From Streptomyces adustus (GTDB lineage: Bacteria > Actinomycetota > Actinomycetes > Streptomycetales > Streptomycetaceae), in NCBI RefSeq assembly GCF_009377175.1, contig NZ_VJZD01000002.1:1-64000 (forward strand): DNA of 64,000 nucleotides, written 5' to 3'. The notes below the pieces were generated by a model. It worked only from the letters and a program-made list of their open reading frames with translations. It was not told where the DNA came from and did no database searches. Shown in pieces: positions 1-7,248 of the stretch. Numbering within the stretch: the first letter of the stretch is position 1; every line of letters starts with the position of its first letter. Position numbers and translations under genes: made by a program.

Positions 1-23
1 GAACGCAGGGGTGCGGGCCGGGC

Positions 24-1061
24 TCAGCGCACGGGCCGGGCGACGATCGCGCAGGTGAAGCCGAAGCCCCCGCCCGCCGAGACGGCGACGGCGATCTCGC
101 CCGGGGCCAGCAGCTCCCGCCCGCGGATGTCCGCCAGGTTCGCGGCCAGGTCGCCGGCCCCCAAGTGGCCGGTCCGGGCGCCCAGTTCGACGATGTCCGC
201 CTTGGTCAGCCCCTCGACCGCCGGGTGGTACGTCTCACGGCGGACCTTGACGCCGACCCTGGGCAGGGCGAGCACCCGGACTCGGGGATCTCCGGCGTCG
301 ACGCCGGCCTCCTCCAGCGCGGTCGTGACGATGCCGCGCAGGGCGTCGTGCACACCGCTGTAGAAGCCGTCGAGGCCGACATCGGTGATGAACGCCTTCT
401 TGGTGCGCCTGACGTCGATCCGGTCGCTGTGCCACCGGGTCGCCGGGGTGAACTCGTCCCGGCCGCGGTGCAGTCCCTCGGCCGCCGAGACGGCGGCGCT
501 GGACAGCCCGAGGAGCGTGAACTCGTCGACGCTGTCGTCGCGTTCGTGCAGCAGGAGCGCCGTGGCGCCGTCGCCGTAGAAGACGCCGTAGTCGCCCGCC
601 CAGCGGTCGAATCCCTCGTCGGGGAAGCGGTCGCCGGTGGTGACCAGGGCGGTGGCGGTGGCGGGGTCGGCCAGCAGCCGCGAGGCGGCCGCCTCCAGCG
701 CGGTGCCGCCGCCGTTGCACATCACCTGGATGCCCAGCGGCACCCCGCGCACCGCGCCGACCTGGTGCGCCACGTAGTGCGCGGGCGACCAGAAGTCGTG
801 GCCCTGGTGGTGGATCCAGGCGTGCGCGGTGAAGCCGAGGTCCGCGCCGTGCCAGCCCGCCGCGTCGAGCGCGCCGCGTGCCGCCCGGACCGCCAGGTCC
901 GGAGCCGAGAGCGTCCTGGAGACCGGGACCTCGGTGACACCGGTGTTCACCAGGTCGTCCTCGTCGATCCGCCCGCGCGCGAGGGCGTCCTGGGCGGTCT
1001 CGACGGTCTCCGGCAGGCAGGTTCCGACGGCCCGTATGCCCAGGCCGTTACCGAGTCGCAT
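24..1061 (-). CDS. Divergent KAS III-like ketosynthase/acyltransferase
   Basis: The 345-aa product has the thiolase fold of FabH-type condensing enzymes and keeps the nucleophile (C115 in VMCNGGGT). The other two FabH catalytic residues are not where expected: the PHQAN-type histidine position reads ALPRVG (R268), and the GNT asparagine position reads TGHLGAGD (H299, D304). A GHLGxGD motif is, as I recall it, typical of secondary-metabolic KAS III homologues that transfer acyl groups instead of doing decarboxylative condensation (CerJ, ChlB3 and relatives). I therefore infer acyl transfer or an unusual condensation. The start at 1061 is chosen because the upstream extension (to 1214) lies inside the HAD gene and encodes no family sequence. 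It overlaps the HAD stop by 14 nt, so it is the last visible gene of the AfsA-family operon, which may continue left of the window. Confidence 0.8.
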   Translation of the reverse strand: MRLGNGLGIRAVGTCLPETVETAQDALARGRIDEDDLVNTGVTEVPVSRTLSAPDLAVRAARGALDAAGWHGADLGFTAHAWIHHQGHDFWSPAHYVAHQVGAVRGVPLGIQVMCNGGGTALEAAASRLLADPATATALVTTGDRFPDEGFDRWAGDYGVFYGDGATALLLHERDDSVDEFTLLGLSSAAVSAAEGLHRGRDEFTPATRWHSDRIDVRRTKKAFITDVGLDGFYSGVHDALRGIVTTALEEAGVDAGDPRVRVLALPRVGVKVRRETYHPAVEGLTKADIVELGARTGHLGAGDLAANLADIRGRELLAPGEIAVAVSAGGGFGFTCAIVARPVR

Positions 1062-1866
1062 GGGTGAGTTCCTCCGTGTACGCATTGGTGGCCGGGCCGG
1101 CAGCGGCGCTCCCCTGTGCCGTCGCTGCCGGCCCGGCGGTCCGTGGCAGCCGGATCCAGCCGAGCCGGTCGGCGTGGGCGGCGAGCACCGGGTCGTCCCC
1201 GACGACCCCCGCACCGCCCACGCAGGTCAGCAGCGGCAGGTCCGAGGCGTGGTCGCCGTAGGCGACGCAGTCCTCGGGACGGGCGCCCGACCGGGCCATC
1301 AGCGCACGGGCGGCGGTGGCCTTCGCCTCGCCGATCACCACGGCGTGCACCTCGCCCGTGTACCGGCCCGCGACCACCTCGGGGTCGCTGCACAGCACGT
1401 GCTCCGCGCCGAGCTGCTCCGCGATCGGGTCGAGACAGGCCCGGAACGACCCCGAGACGAGCGCGATCCGGTACCCCTCGGCCCGGAGCCGCCGCAGTTC
1501 GCGGACGGCCCCGCGGTGGAGGAAGCCGTCGCGCCGCAGTTCCCGGGCGAACCAGCGGCGCCCGCTCTCGGCGACCGCGGCCTGTGCCATCCCCGTGTAG
1601 TTGCGGTAGTAGGTGCGGTTGGTCTCCTCGCGGGATACGCCGACCCGTGCCGCGCTCGTCAGCTCGCTCTCGGCGGCGCGGTACCGGTCCGGGTCGCCGA
1701 GGTGGAACTCCAGGAAGGAGAAGATGCTCTTGACGTCGACGAGCGTCTCGTCGACGTCGAAGAACGCGATCCGGACCGCCCGTGCGGACCCGTGCTCGCC
1801 GCCCCGGTCGTCCACGCGCCCGGTGCCGCCGGGTGCGACGCCGGCGGGGCGCGGTTCGTCGCCCAT
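1048..1866 (-). CDS. HAD-IB family hydrolase (SerB-like phosphatase)
   Basis: A 272-aa HAD superfamily subclass IB hydrolase. Motif I is FDVDET (nucleophile D37, acid D39), motif II is the serine in LVSGSF, motif III is a lysine in GEAKA, and motif IV is YGDHASD. The family removes phosphate from small molecules or lipid-like intermediates. In an operon headed by an AfsA homologue it is a good candidate for the dephosphorylation step expected after AfsA joins an acyl chain to dihydroxyacetone phosphate; that assignment is inference. About 30 residues precede the core and look disordered, so the true start could be an internal GTG near residue 31. It begins 4 nt after the aldo/keto reductase stop and overlaps the next gene, consistent with coupled translation. 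Confidence 0.85.
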   Translation of the reverse strand: MGDEPRPAGVAPGGTGRVDDRGGEHGSARAVRIAFFDVDETLVDVKSIFSFLEFHLGDPDRYRAAESELTSAARVGVSREETNRTYYRNYTGMAQAAVAESGRRWFARELRRDGFLHRGAVRELRRLRAEGYRIALVSGSFRACLDPIAEQLGAEHVLCSDPEVVAGRYTGEVHAVVIGEAKATAARALMARSGARPEDCVAYGDHASDLPLLTCVGGAGVVGDDPVLAAHADRLGWIRLPRTAGPAATAQGSAAAGPATNAYTEELTHATR

Positions 1867-1870
1867 GGGC

Positions 1871-2836
1871 TCAGTACCTGCTTCCGACGGCGGTGGGCAG
1901 GGCGGCCAGGGCGGCCAGGTCCTCCGCGGCGAGGTGGACCTCCGCCGCGGCCAGGTTCTCCCGCAGATAGCGCGGGTTCTTGGTGCCGGGGATCGGCACC
2001 ACCCGCTCGCCCTGCGCCAGCGTCCAGGCGATCGCGATCTGGGCGGGCGTGACCGAACGGCGGTCGGCGACCTCCCTGATCCCGTCGACGATGCGCTGGT
2101 TCGCCTCCATCGCGGCGCGGTGGAAGCGCGGGTTGGCGGTACGGAAGTCGCTGTCCTCGAACTGGCCGGCGTGCAGGGTGCCGGTGAGGAAGCCGCGGCC
2201 CAGCGGCGCGAACGGGATGAAACTCGCCCCCGCGCTCTCGCACCAGCCGACGATTCCGCCCTCCTCTCCCTCCAGCGCGTCGCGCGTCCACAGCGACAGT
2301 TCGGACTGGACGGCGGTCACCGGGTGGATCTCGTGCGCGGCGCGGGCCTGCGCGACGGTGGCCTCGGACAGGCCGAGCCAGCGCACCTTGCCCTCCGCGA
2401 CCAGTTCGGCCATCACTCCCCAGGTCTCCGCCAGCGGGACCGCGGGGTCGATGCGGTGGACGTAGTAGAGGTCGATGACGTCGACGCCAAGCCGGCGCAG
2501 GCTGGCCTCGACCGCCGTACGCACATAGGACGGCGAGTTGTCGCGGTGGGCCGTCCGCTGCTGGAGATCCTCCAGGACGATGCCGAACTTCGTCGCGACG
2601 ACGACCTCGTCGCGGCGGCCCGCGATCGCCTTGCCCAGCAGCGTCTCGTTGTGGCCGGCCCCGTAGAGATCGGCGGTGTCCAGCAGGTTCCCGCCGAGGT
2701 CCAGCGCCTCGTTGATGACCCGCACGGAGCGTTCGTCGTCCCGGGCGGACTCCTGGTAGAGCCAGCTCATCCCCATACACCCGAGACCGACGCTGCCGAT
2801 CTTGATTCCCGTGTTGCCCAGACTTCTCAGGCGCAC
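1871..2836 (-). CDS. Aldo/keto reductase
   Basis: A 321-aa NADPH-dependent aldo/keto reductase with a (beta/alpha)8 barrel. The catalytic tetrad is visible: D53 and Y58 in LLDTADLYG, K83 in ATKFG and H127 in YYVHRID. The NADP-binding end has the usual VPIPGTKNP stretch. The GTG start is preceded by AAGGAGAG. It lies 20 nt after the FabF-like gene and 4 nt before the HAD phosphatase gene, inside the AfsA-family operon. A carbonyl or butenolide reduction in the assembly of the signal or lipid is the natural role, but the substrate cannot be read from the sequence. Confidence 0.88.
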   Translation of the reverse strand: MRLRSLGNTGIKIGSVGLGCMGMSWLYQESARDDERSVRVINEALDLGGNLLDTADLYGAGHNETLLGKAIAGRRDEVVVATKFGIVLEDLQQRTAHRDNSPSYVRTAVEASLRRLGVDVIDLYYVHRIDPAVPLAETWGVMAELVAEGKVRWLGLSEATVAQARAAHEIHPVTAVQSELSLWTRDALEGEEGGIVGWCESAGASFIPFAPLGRGFLTGTLHAGQFEDSDFRTANPRFHRAAMEANQRIVDGIREVADRRSVTPAQIAIAWTLAQGERVVPIPGTKNPRYLRENLAAAEVHLAAEDLAALAALPTAVGSRY

Positions 2837-2856
2837 TTCCTGCTCTCCTTCCGCCT

Positions 2857-4089
2857 TCAGGCGGCCGCGAATACGAGTGCGGCGTTGTGGCCGCCGAAAC
2901 CGAGCGAGGTGCTGACCGCGACCTCCAGGGGCGCCTCGGCCGCCCTGCCCGTCGTGACGTCGAGGTCGATCTCGGGGTCGAGTTCGGTGAGGTTGGCCGT
3001 CGGCGGCACCACGCCGTGACGCAGCGCCAGGGCGGTGAAGGCGGCCTCGATGGCGCCCGCGGCGGCGAGCGCGTGCCCGGTGACCCCCTTGGTCGAGGTG
3101 ACCTTCGGGCGCTCGCCCAGGACCCGGCGCAGTACGCGGCCCTCGGTGACGTCGTTGAGCGGGGTGGAGGTGCCGTGCGCGTTCACGTGGTCCACCTCGT
3201 CCGTCCCCACACCGGCGTCGGCGAGGGCGGCGCGCAGCGCCCGCTCCATCCCGGCTCCGCTCGGGTCGGGCGCGGTGGCGTGGTACGCGTCCGTCGACGA
3301 GCCGAAGCCGATGACGTCGGCGTAGACCGGGACACCGCGCGCCCGCGCGTCCTCGGGCCGCTCCAGTACGAGGATTCCCGCGCCCTCCGCCGCGACGAAG
3401 CCGTCGCGCGCGGCGTCGAACGGCCGGGACGCGGCACCCGGGTCCTCGCGCCGTCCCGAGAGCCCGCCCATCCGGGTCAGTCCGGTGATGGTCCCGGGAG
3501 TCAGGGCTGCCTCGGCCCCGCCGGCGAGCACCACGTCGCAGGTGCCGGACCGGAGCAGGTCACGGGCCACACCGATGGCGTTGGAGCCGGACGCGCAGGC
3601 GGTGGCCGTGACCATGCTCGGCCCGAACGCCTTGACGTCGATGGCCGTGTGGCCCGCGACCATGTTCGACATCCCCATGGGGATCATCAGCGGGGAGACG
3701 TTCCTCGGCGCCTCCTCCATGAACCTGCGGTGCTGCTGCTCCCAGGTGGCGGTACCGCCGAGGGAGTTGCCGATGACGACGCCCACCCGGGTGCCGTCCC
3801 AGCGCTCCGGGTCGAGGCCGGCGTCGGCCACCGCCTGGCGGGCGGCGACGATCGCGAGCTGGGTGAAGCGGTCCAGCCGCCAAGCGCTTCCAGCACCGAG
3901 CAGCGCGCCGGCGTCGAAGCCGGGCACCCGGCAGGAGAAGTCGACGGGCAGACCGGCGAGTTCAGGATCGGGAGCGGCGGTCGGCCGGCCGGAACACACC
4001 CGCTCCCAGCTCGTCCGTGTGTCGAGACCGGCGGCGGTCACCAGTCCGACACCCGTGATCGCCACGGCCCCCTTCGAGGAGAGGGTCAC
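2857..4089 (-). CDS. Beta-ketoacyl-ACP synthase II (FabF-like)
   Basis: A 410-aa KAS II elongating enzyme. The full catalytic set is present: C165 in TATACASGSN, H305 in NAHGTST, K334 in TSTKG and H339 in VTGHALAAAG. The length is normal for FabF. The GTG start overlaps the ACP stop by 4 nt (GTGA), a standard coupling signal. Because it is paired with its own ACP and FabH, I read it as the extender of a pathway-specific acyl chain and not as the housekeeping fatty acid enzyme. No chain-length-factor partner is seen next to it, which argues against an aromatic type II polyketide cluster. Confidence 0.92.
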   Translation of the reverse strand: MTLSSKGAVAITGVGLVTAAGLDTRTSWERVCSGRPTAAPDPELAGLPVDFSCRVPGFDAGALLGAGSAWRLDRFTQLAIVAARQAVADAGLDPERWDGTRVGVVIGNSLGGTATWEQQHRRFMEEAPRNVSPLMIPMGMSNMVAGHTAIDVKAFGPSMVTATACASGSNAIGVARDLLRSGTCDVVLAGGAEAALTPGTITGLTRMGGLSGRREDPGAASRPFDAARDGFVAAEGAGILVLERPEDARARGVPVYADVIGFGSSTDAYHATAPDPSGAGMERALRAALADAGVGTDEVDHVNAHGTSTPLNDVTEGRVLRRVLGERPKVTSTKGVTGHALAAAGAIEAAFTALALRHGVVPPTANLTELDPEIDLDVTTGRAAEAPLEVAVSTSLGFGGHNAALVFAAA

Positions 4090-4325
4090 GCGCGCACGCC
4101 CTGGGCCTCGATGAGTTCGACGGTGTCCGCCACGGTCGTCTCGCCCTGGAGGATGTCGTCCGTGAGGTCGACCCCCAGCTCCCTGTTGATGATCATCGTC
4201 AGCTCGATCAGGGCGAGCGAGTCGAGGGCGAGGTCCTTGTAGCTGATCCCGGGCTCGATCTTCGCGGCGGGCACGCCGAGTTCGGAGACGAGCAGACCGG
4301 TCAGCTTTTCCTGTACAGCGCTCAT
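4086..4325 (-). CDS. Acyl carrier protein
   Basis: A 79-aa acyl carrier protein with the phosphopantetheine attachment serine S36 in LALDSLAL. The longer open frame upstream (to 4664) lies within the fabH-like gene and is not used. The ATG at 4325 has a GGAAGAG ribosome binding site. It is separated from the upstream fabH-like gene by 88 nt, the only sizeable gap inside the operon, and overlaps the downstream FabF-like gene by 4 nt. It would carry the chain that the FabH- and FabF-like enzymes build. Confidence 0.92.
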   Translation of the reverse strand: MSAVQEKLTGLLVSELGVPAAKIEPGISYKDLALDSLALIELTMIINRELGVDLTDDILQGETTVADTVELIEAQGVRA

Positions 4326-4349
4326 GAGGCGTTCTCTTCCTTCACTTCT

Positions 4350-4421
4350 TACGGATGGACTCGGCTCGTACGGACCCGGCGCGTACCGCCGGAGTCGGCC
4401 CGTACGGACGGACTCAGCTCG
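4350..4421. repeat. Imperfect 19-bp direct repeats between fabH-like and ACP genes
   Basis: TACGGATGGACTCGGCTCG (4350-4368) and TACGGACGGACTCAGCTCG (4403-4421) differ at two positions and lie 53 bp apart. Further degenerate CGTACGGAC copies lie between them. The second copy spans the fabH-like stop codon. The function is unknown; a role in mRNA processing or attenuation inside the operon is possible. Confidence 0.5.
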
Positions 4422-5460
4422 TGCGGACGGATTCGGCGGGCGCGAGAAGGCCGGGCAGGGGTTCGACGGAGAGCTCGGGGAACTCCAGGGCCGCGGCCCC
4501 CCAGGTGAGGCCTCCGCCGAAGCCGCACAGCAGCGTCCGCTGCCCCGGCGCGATCGCGCCCGCGTGCGCGGCGTCGACCAGCGCCAGCGGGACGGAGGCG
4601 GCGACGGTGTTGCCGACCCGGTCGAGGTTGACCACCAACTTCTCCTCGGGCAGCCCGAGTTCACTGCCCACGGCGGTCAGGATGCGGATGTTCGCCTGAT
4701 GGGCGACCAGCCGGTCGACGGATTCGAGGGGCCAGTCGAGCTGTTTCGCCAGCCGCCGCGACGACTCGCTCATCCGGGTCACCGCGTTGCGGAACACCGA
4801 GCGCCCCTGCATCGTGAAGAACGCGTCGCCCGGTGCGGCGAGCCCCTTGGAGCGGTACTCGGACCCGCCGCCCGGCACGGTGATCAGGTCGGCCTGGGTG
4901 CCGTCGCTGGCCAGGTCGAACCCGAGCAGCGCGCCCTGTTCCTCCAGGCTCCCGGCACGCAGCACCACCGCCCCCGCGCCGTCCCCGAAGATCGCCCTGG
5001 TCGTACGGTCCTCGGGGTCGAGGATGGTGGAGAAGGTGTCGGCGCCGATCACCAGGGCGCTGGCGGCGATCCCCGCGCGGATCATGCTCGATGCGGTCGC
5101 CAGCGCGTACACGAACCCGGTGCACACGGCGGCCACGTCGAACGCGGGTATCTCCCCCAGCCCGAGCCGGCCGGCGACTTCGGGCGCCGTGGCCGGGCAC
5201 GGATGGTCCGGGGTGCTCGTCGCGAGGACGAGGAGGTCCACCGTGTCCGTGCCCGCCGAGGCGAGTGCCCGCGCCCCGGCCCGGACCGCGAGGTCCGAGG
5301 TGGACAGCCCCGGCGGGACGACGAACCGCTGCCGGATCCCGGTGCGGGTGGTCACCCACTCGTCGGTGGTGTCGAGTTGCCGGGCGAGGTCGTCGTTGGT
5401 GACGCGGTTCGGCGGCAGCCAGCCGCCGAGCCCCGTCAGCACCGCCGCGCGCCCGCTCAC
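4414..5460 (-). CDS. Beta-ketoacyl-ACP synthase III (FabH-like)
   Basis: A 348-aa KAS III with the complete triad: C113 in AAVCTGF, H254 in VAHQANIRI and N284 in RVGNTVAAS. It should prime chain building from an acyl-CoA onto the malonyl-loaded ACP encoded just downstream. The GTG start overlaps the AfsA-family stop by 4 nt (GTGA). Together with the separate divergent KAS III-like gene at the end of the operon, the cluster holds two KAS III proteins of clearly different catalytic type. Confidence 0.92.
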   Translation of the reverse strand: MSGRAAVLTGLGGWLPPNRVTNDDLARQLDTTDEWVTTRTGIRQRFVVPPGLSTSDLAVRAGARALASAGTDTVDLLVLATSTPDHPCPATAPEVAGRLGLGEIPAFDVAAVCTGFVYALATASSMIRAGIAASALVIGADTFSTILDPEDRTTRAIFGDGAGAVVLRAGSLEEQGALLGFDLASDGTQADLITVPGGGSEYRSKGLAAPGDAFFTMQGRSVFRNAVTRMSESSRRLAKQLDWPLESVDRLVAHQANIRILTAVGSELGLPEEKLVVNLDRVGNTVAASVPLALVDAAHAGAIAPGQRTLLCGFGGGLTWGAAALEFPELSVEPLPGLLAPAESVRTS

Positions 5461-6452
5461 CGTGTGCTCCGGTGCGAGGCGGGCACGGCCGTGGTCTCCA
5501 CGGTGCCGGACGCGACCTCGTCGCCGTTCTGCCGGAAGGTGGTCCGGAAGGTCCGGATCGCGCCGTTCTCACCCTCGGGGACCACGTCGACCGTGGTCGG
5601 CGCGTCGAGTTCGGCGAACTTGGCGAAGCCGAGGTCGAACCCGACGAGCGTGGTCTCGTGCGCCGGCCGGCCCAGGAGCCGGGCGCCGGCGAGCAGGGCG
5701 GCCTGCCGCGCGGCCTCGGTGAGCACCATGCCCGGCAGGTGGTCCTGGGCGTGGTCGAACATGCTCGGGTTGTCGTTGGGGATCCGTACCCCGGCCGAGA
5801 TCCCCTCGCCGTCCCGCACGGGGTCGACGAGCAGGGCGTTGACCGGGTTCACGCGCCCGAGGTCGGCCGGGGCCACCGTCGCCGGGAGGGTCGTGACGTC
5901 GTCGGACGAGACGGGCGGGCTGCCGCGCCGCTTCGACCGGACGAAGGAGTACGTCCCCGACGACAGGTAGCCGACCGTCATGCGCGCCTCGCCGGCCTCC
6001 TCGCCCGAGAGCAGGAAGCGCATCCCGTACGTGACGGACCGGGCGGGGGTGGTCGCGTCGGCCGGCCGGTCGGTGGTGACCTCCACGGTCAGCTCCGCCG
6101 GGTCGCCCGAGTGCGCGGCGAACAGGCCGGGCAGCCGCATGGACCACGACTGGAGGACGAACTTCGTGTCGCCGTCGACGCCGAGGTGGGTGTGCGCGCC
6201 GCAGGTCTCGGCCTGCCGGGCGCATTCGAGCAGCAGGATCGGGTCGACGACCGTGTGGCCCACGTGGTCGGTGAAGTAGGCGTGCGAGGAGGGGAGCTGG
6301 GCGCCCGCGAGAAAGCGCTGCCCGTCCACCGCGACGGTGTCGGTGAGGAACACCTCCGACAGGGCCCGGCGGTGGAGCAGGCGCCGGTCGACCGACCGGA
6401 CGAACTCCAGCGCCCGGACACCGGACGCGAACGTGGCTGTGGACACCGTCAT
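5457..6452 (-). CDS. AfsA/ScbA/BarX-family enzyme, double hotdog
   Basis: A 331-aa AfsA-family protein. The two tandem hotdog (AfsA) repeats are recognisable by LLHRRALSEVFLTD near the N-terminus, by DHVGHTVVDPILLLECARQ, and by FDHAQDHLPGMVLTEAARQ in the second half. In characterised systems AfsA condenses a beta-ketoacyl-ACP with dihydroxyacetone phosphate to begin gamma-butyrolactone or furan signal synthesis. The ATG at 6452 follows a strong AAGGGGGG site. An open frame continues 100 codons upstream but shows no family similarity. It is the first gene of the operon. No ArpA-type receptor gene is present in this window. Confidence 0.88.
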   Translation of the reverse strand: MTVSTATFASGVRALEFVRSVDRRLLHRRALSEVFLTDTVAVDGQRFLAGAQLPSSHAYFTDHVGHTVVDPILLLECARQAETCGAHTHLGVDGDTKFVLQSWSMRLPGLFAAHSGDPAELTVEVTTDRPADATTPARSVTYGMRFLLSGEEAGEARMTVGYLSSGTYSFVRSKRRGSPPVSSDDVTTLPATVAPADLGRVNPVNALLVDPVRDGEGISAGVRIPNDNPSMFDHAQDHLPGMVLTEAARQAALLAGARLLGRPAHETTLVGFDLGFAKFAELDAPTTVDVVPEGENGAIRTFRTTFRQNGDEVASGTVETTAVPASHRSTR

Positions 6453-6555
6453 CGGTGACTGACCCCCCTTGCCGAGAACGCGGCGGCAGACGCACCGGCG
6501 CTCCCGGAATCTCGTAGTCGTGCACCGCGGACCGACGCGGCCGCGGCTGACGAGA

Positions 6556-6581
6556 ACGAAATTAGCCACGCGGTCTTTCGT
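6556..6581. promoter_or_regulatory. Candidate operator upstream of the AfsA-family operon
   Basis: An inverted repeat with perfect 6-bp arms (ACGAAA, TTTCGT) and a 14-bp spacer lies about 105 bp upstream of the first gene. Its size and its GCGGTCTTTCG half recall autoregulatory elements bound by gamma-butyrolactone receptors, but the match is loose. The rest of 6453-6760 shows no gene. Confidence 0.35.
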
Positions 6582-6765
6582 CCCGCTGTCGGCGCGTGTA
6601 AGGGGGCGACATCCCCTCGAAAGGGCCGCTGACCTGGGATTCATCGGCAGAGCGCCGGATGTGGAGGGCACGTCGTGCCGGAAGAGCCGGTGGCGTTTCT
6701 CGCCGGGAAGCGGGCCGCGGACACCCGGCGGCCCCGGCCCCTGACGGGCCACGGACTCCCGCCGC

Positions 6766-6794
6766 TCGCCCCTCCGGGCGTACCGGAGGGGCGA
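6766..6794. terminator. Hairpin, probable terminator
   Basis: Perfect 12-bp arms (TCGCCCCTCCGG and CCGGAGGGGCGA) around a 5-nt loop, between the toxin/immunity genes and the AfsA-family operon. It is a second barrier after the hairpin at 6864. Confidence 0.6.
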
Positions 6795-6863
6795 CCGGCA
6801 GGAGCCGAGAGACGGGTGGCGGGGGGCGAGAGGCGGGAGGATCAGGGCGGCCGCCGATGTCGA

Positions 6864-6894
6864 ACGAGCCCCGGACGGGTGGTCCGGGGCTCGT
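6864..6894 (-). terminator. Terminator of the RHS/immunity transcription unit
   Basis: A 13-bp perfect stem (ACGAGCCCCGGAC and its complement) with a 5-nt loop begins 29 nt past the stop of the candidate immunity gene. On the minus strand it is followed by TTCG and not by a long T-run, as is common in GC-rich genomes. Confidence 0.7.
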
Positions 6895-6923
6895 CGTGTG
6901 CGATGGCGGTGCAGCGCGAGACC

Positions 6924-7244
6924 TCACATCTCGGGTTCGCCCGCGGGGTCCAAGGCGTAGGTGACCCTTTCCCCGACCCGCACCGCGGCCTCGATCATTC
7001 CCTGGCGTTCGTCCCCCGCGTAGAGGTCGGCGCAGGCACTGATCGCCGGGTACAGCTCCGACAGGAGGAGGGCGACCGATTTCGGAATGACCTCGGAAGT
7101 GCGCCACTCCTGTCCGAGCCGGTCGATATGCCTGCACAGTTCGTCCAGCGCGAGCTGATCGAAGCCGTCGTTCAGGCGCAGAGGCCCGATGAATCGCTCG
7201 GCCGCGTCGTCCAGTTGCGACACGAGTTCCTCGTCGAAATCCAC
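6924..7244 (-). CDS. Candidate immunity protein for the RHS toxin
   Basis: A 106-aa, acidic, soluble, mostly helical protein with no signal peptide or membrane segment; I recognise no family. The GTG start lies 4 nt past the RHS stop, with its GAGGAA site inside the end of the RHS gene, so translation is probably coupled. In polymorphic toxin systems a small gene directly behind an RHS gene usually encodes the cytoplasmic antidote to the C-terminal toxin domain, and that is the basis of this call. A strong terminator follows. Confidence 0.6.
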   Translation of the reverse strand: MDFDEELVSQLDDAAERFIGPLRLNDGFDQLALDELCRHIDRLGQEWRTSEVIPKSVALLLSELYPAISACADLYAGDERQGMIEAAVRVGERVTYALDPAGEPEM

Positions 7245-7248
7245 TGGA

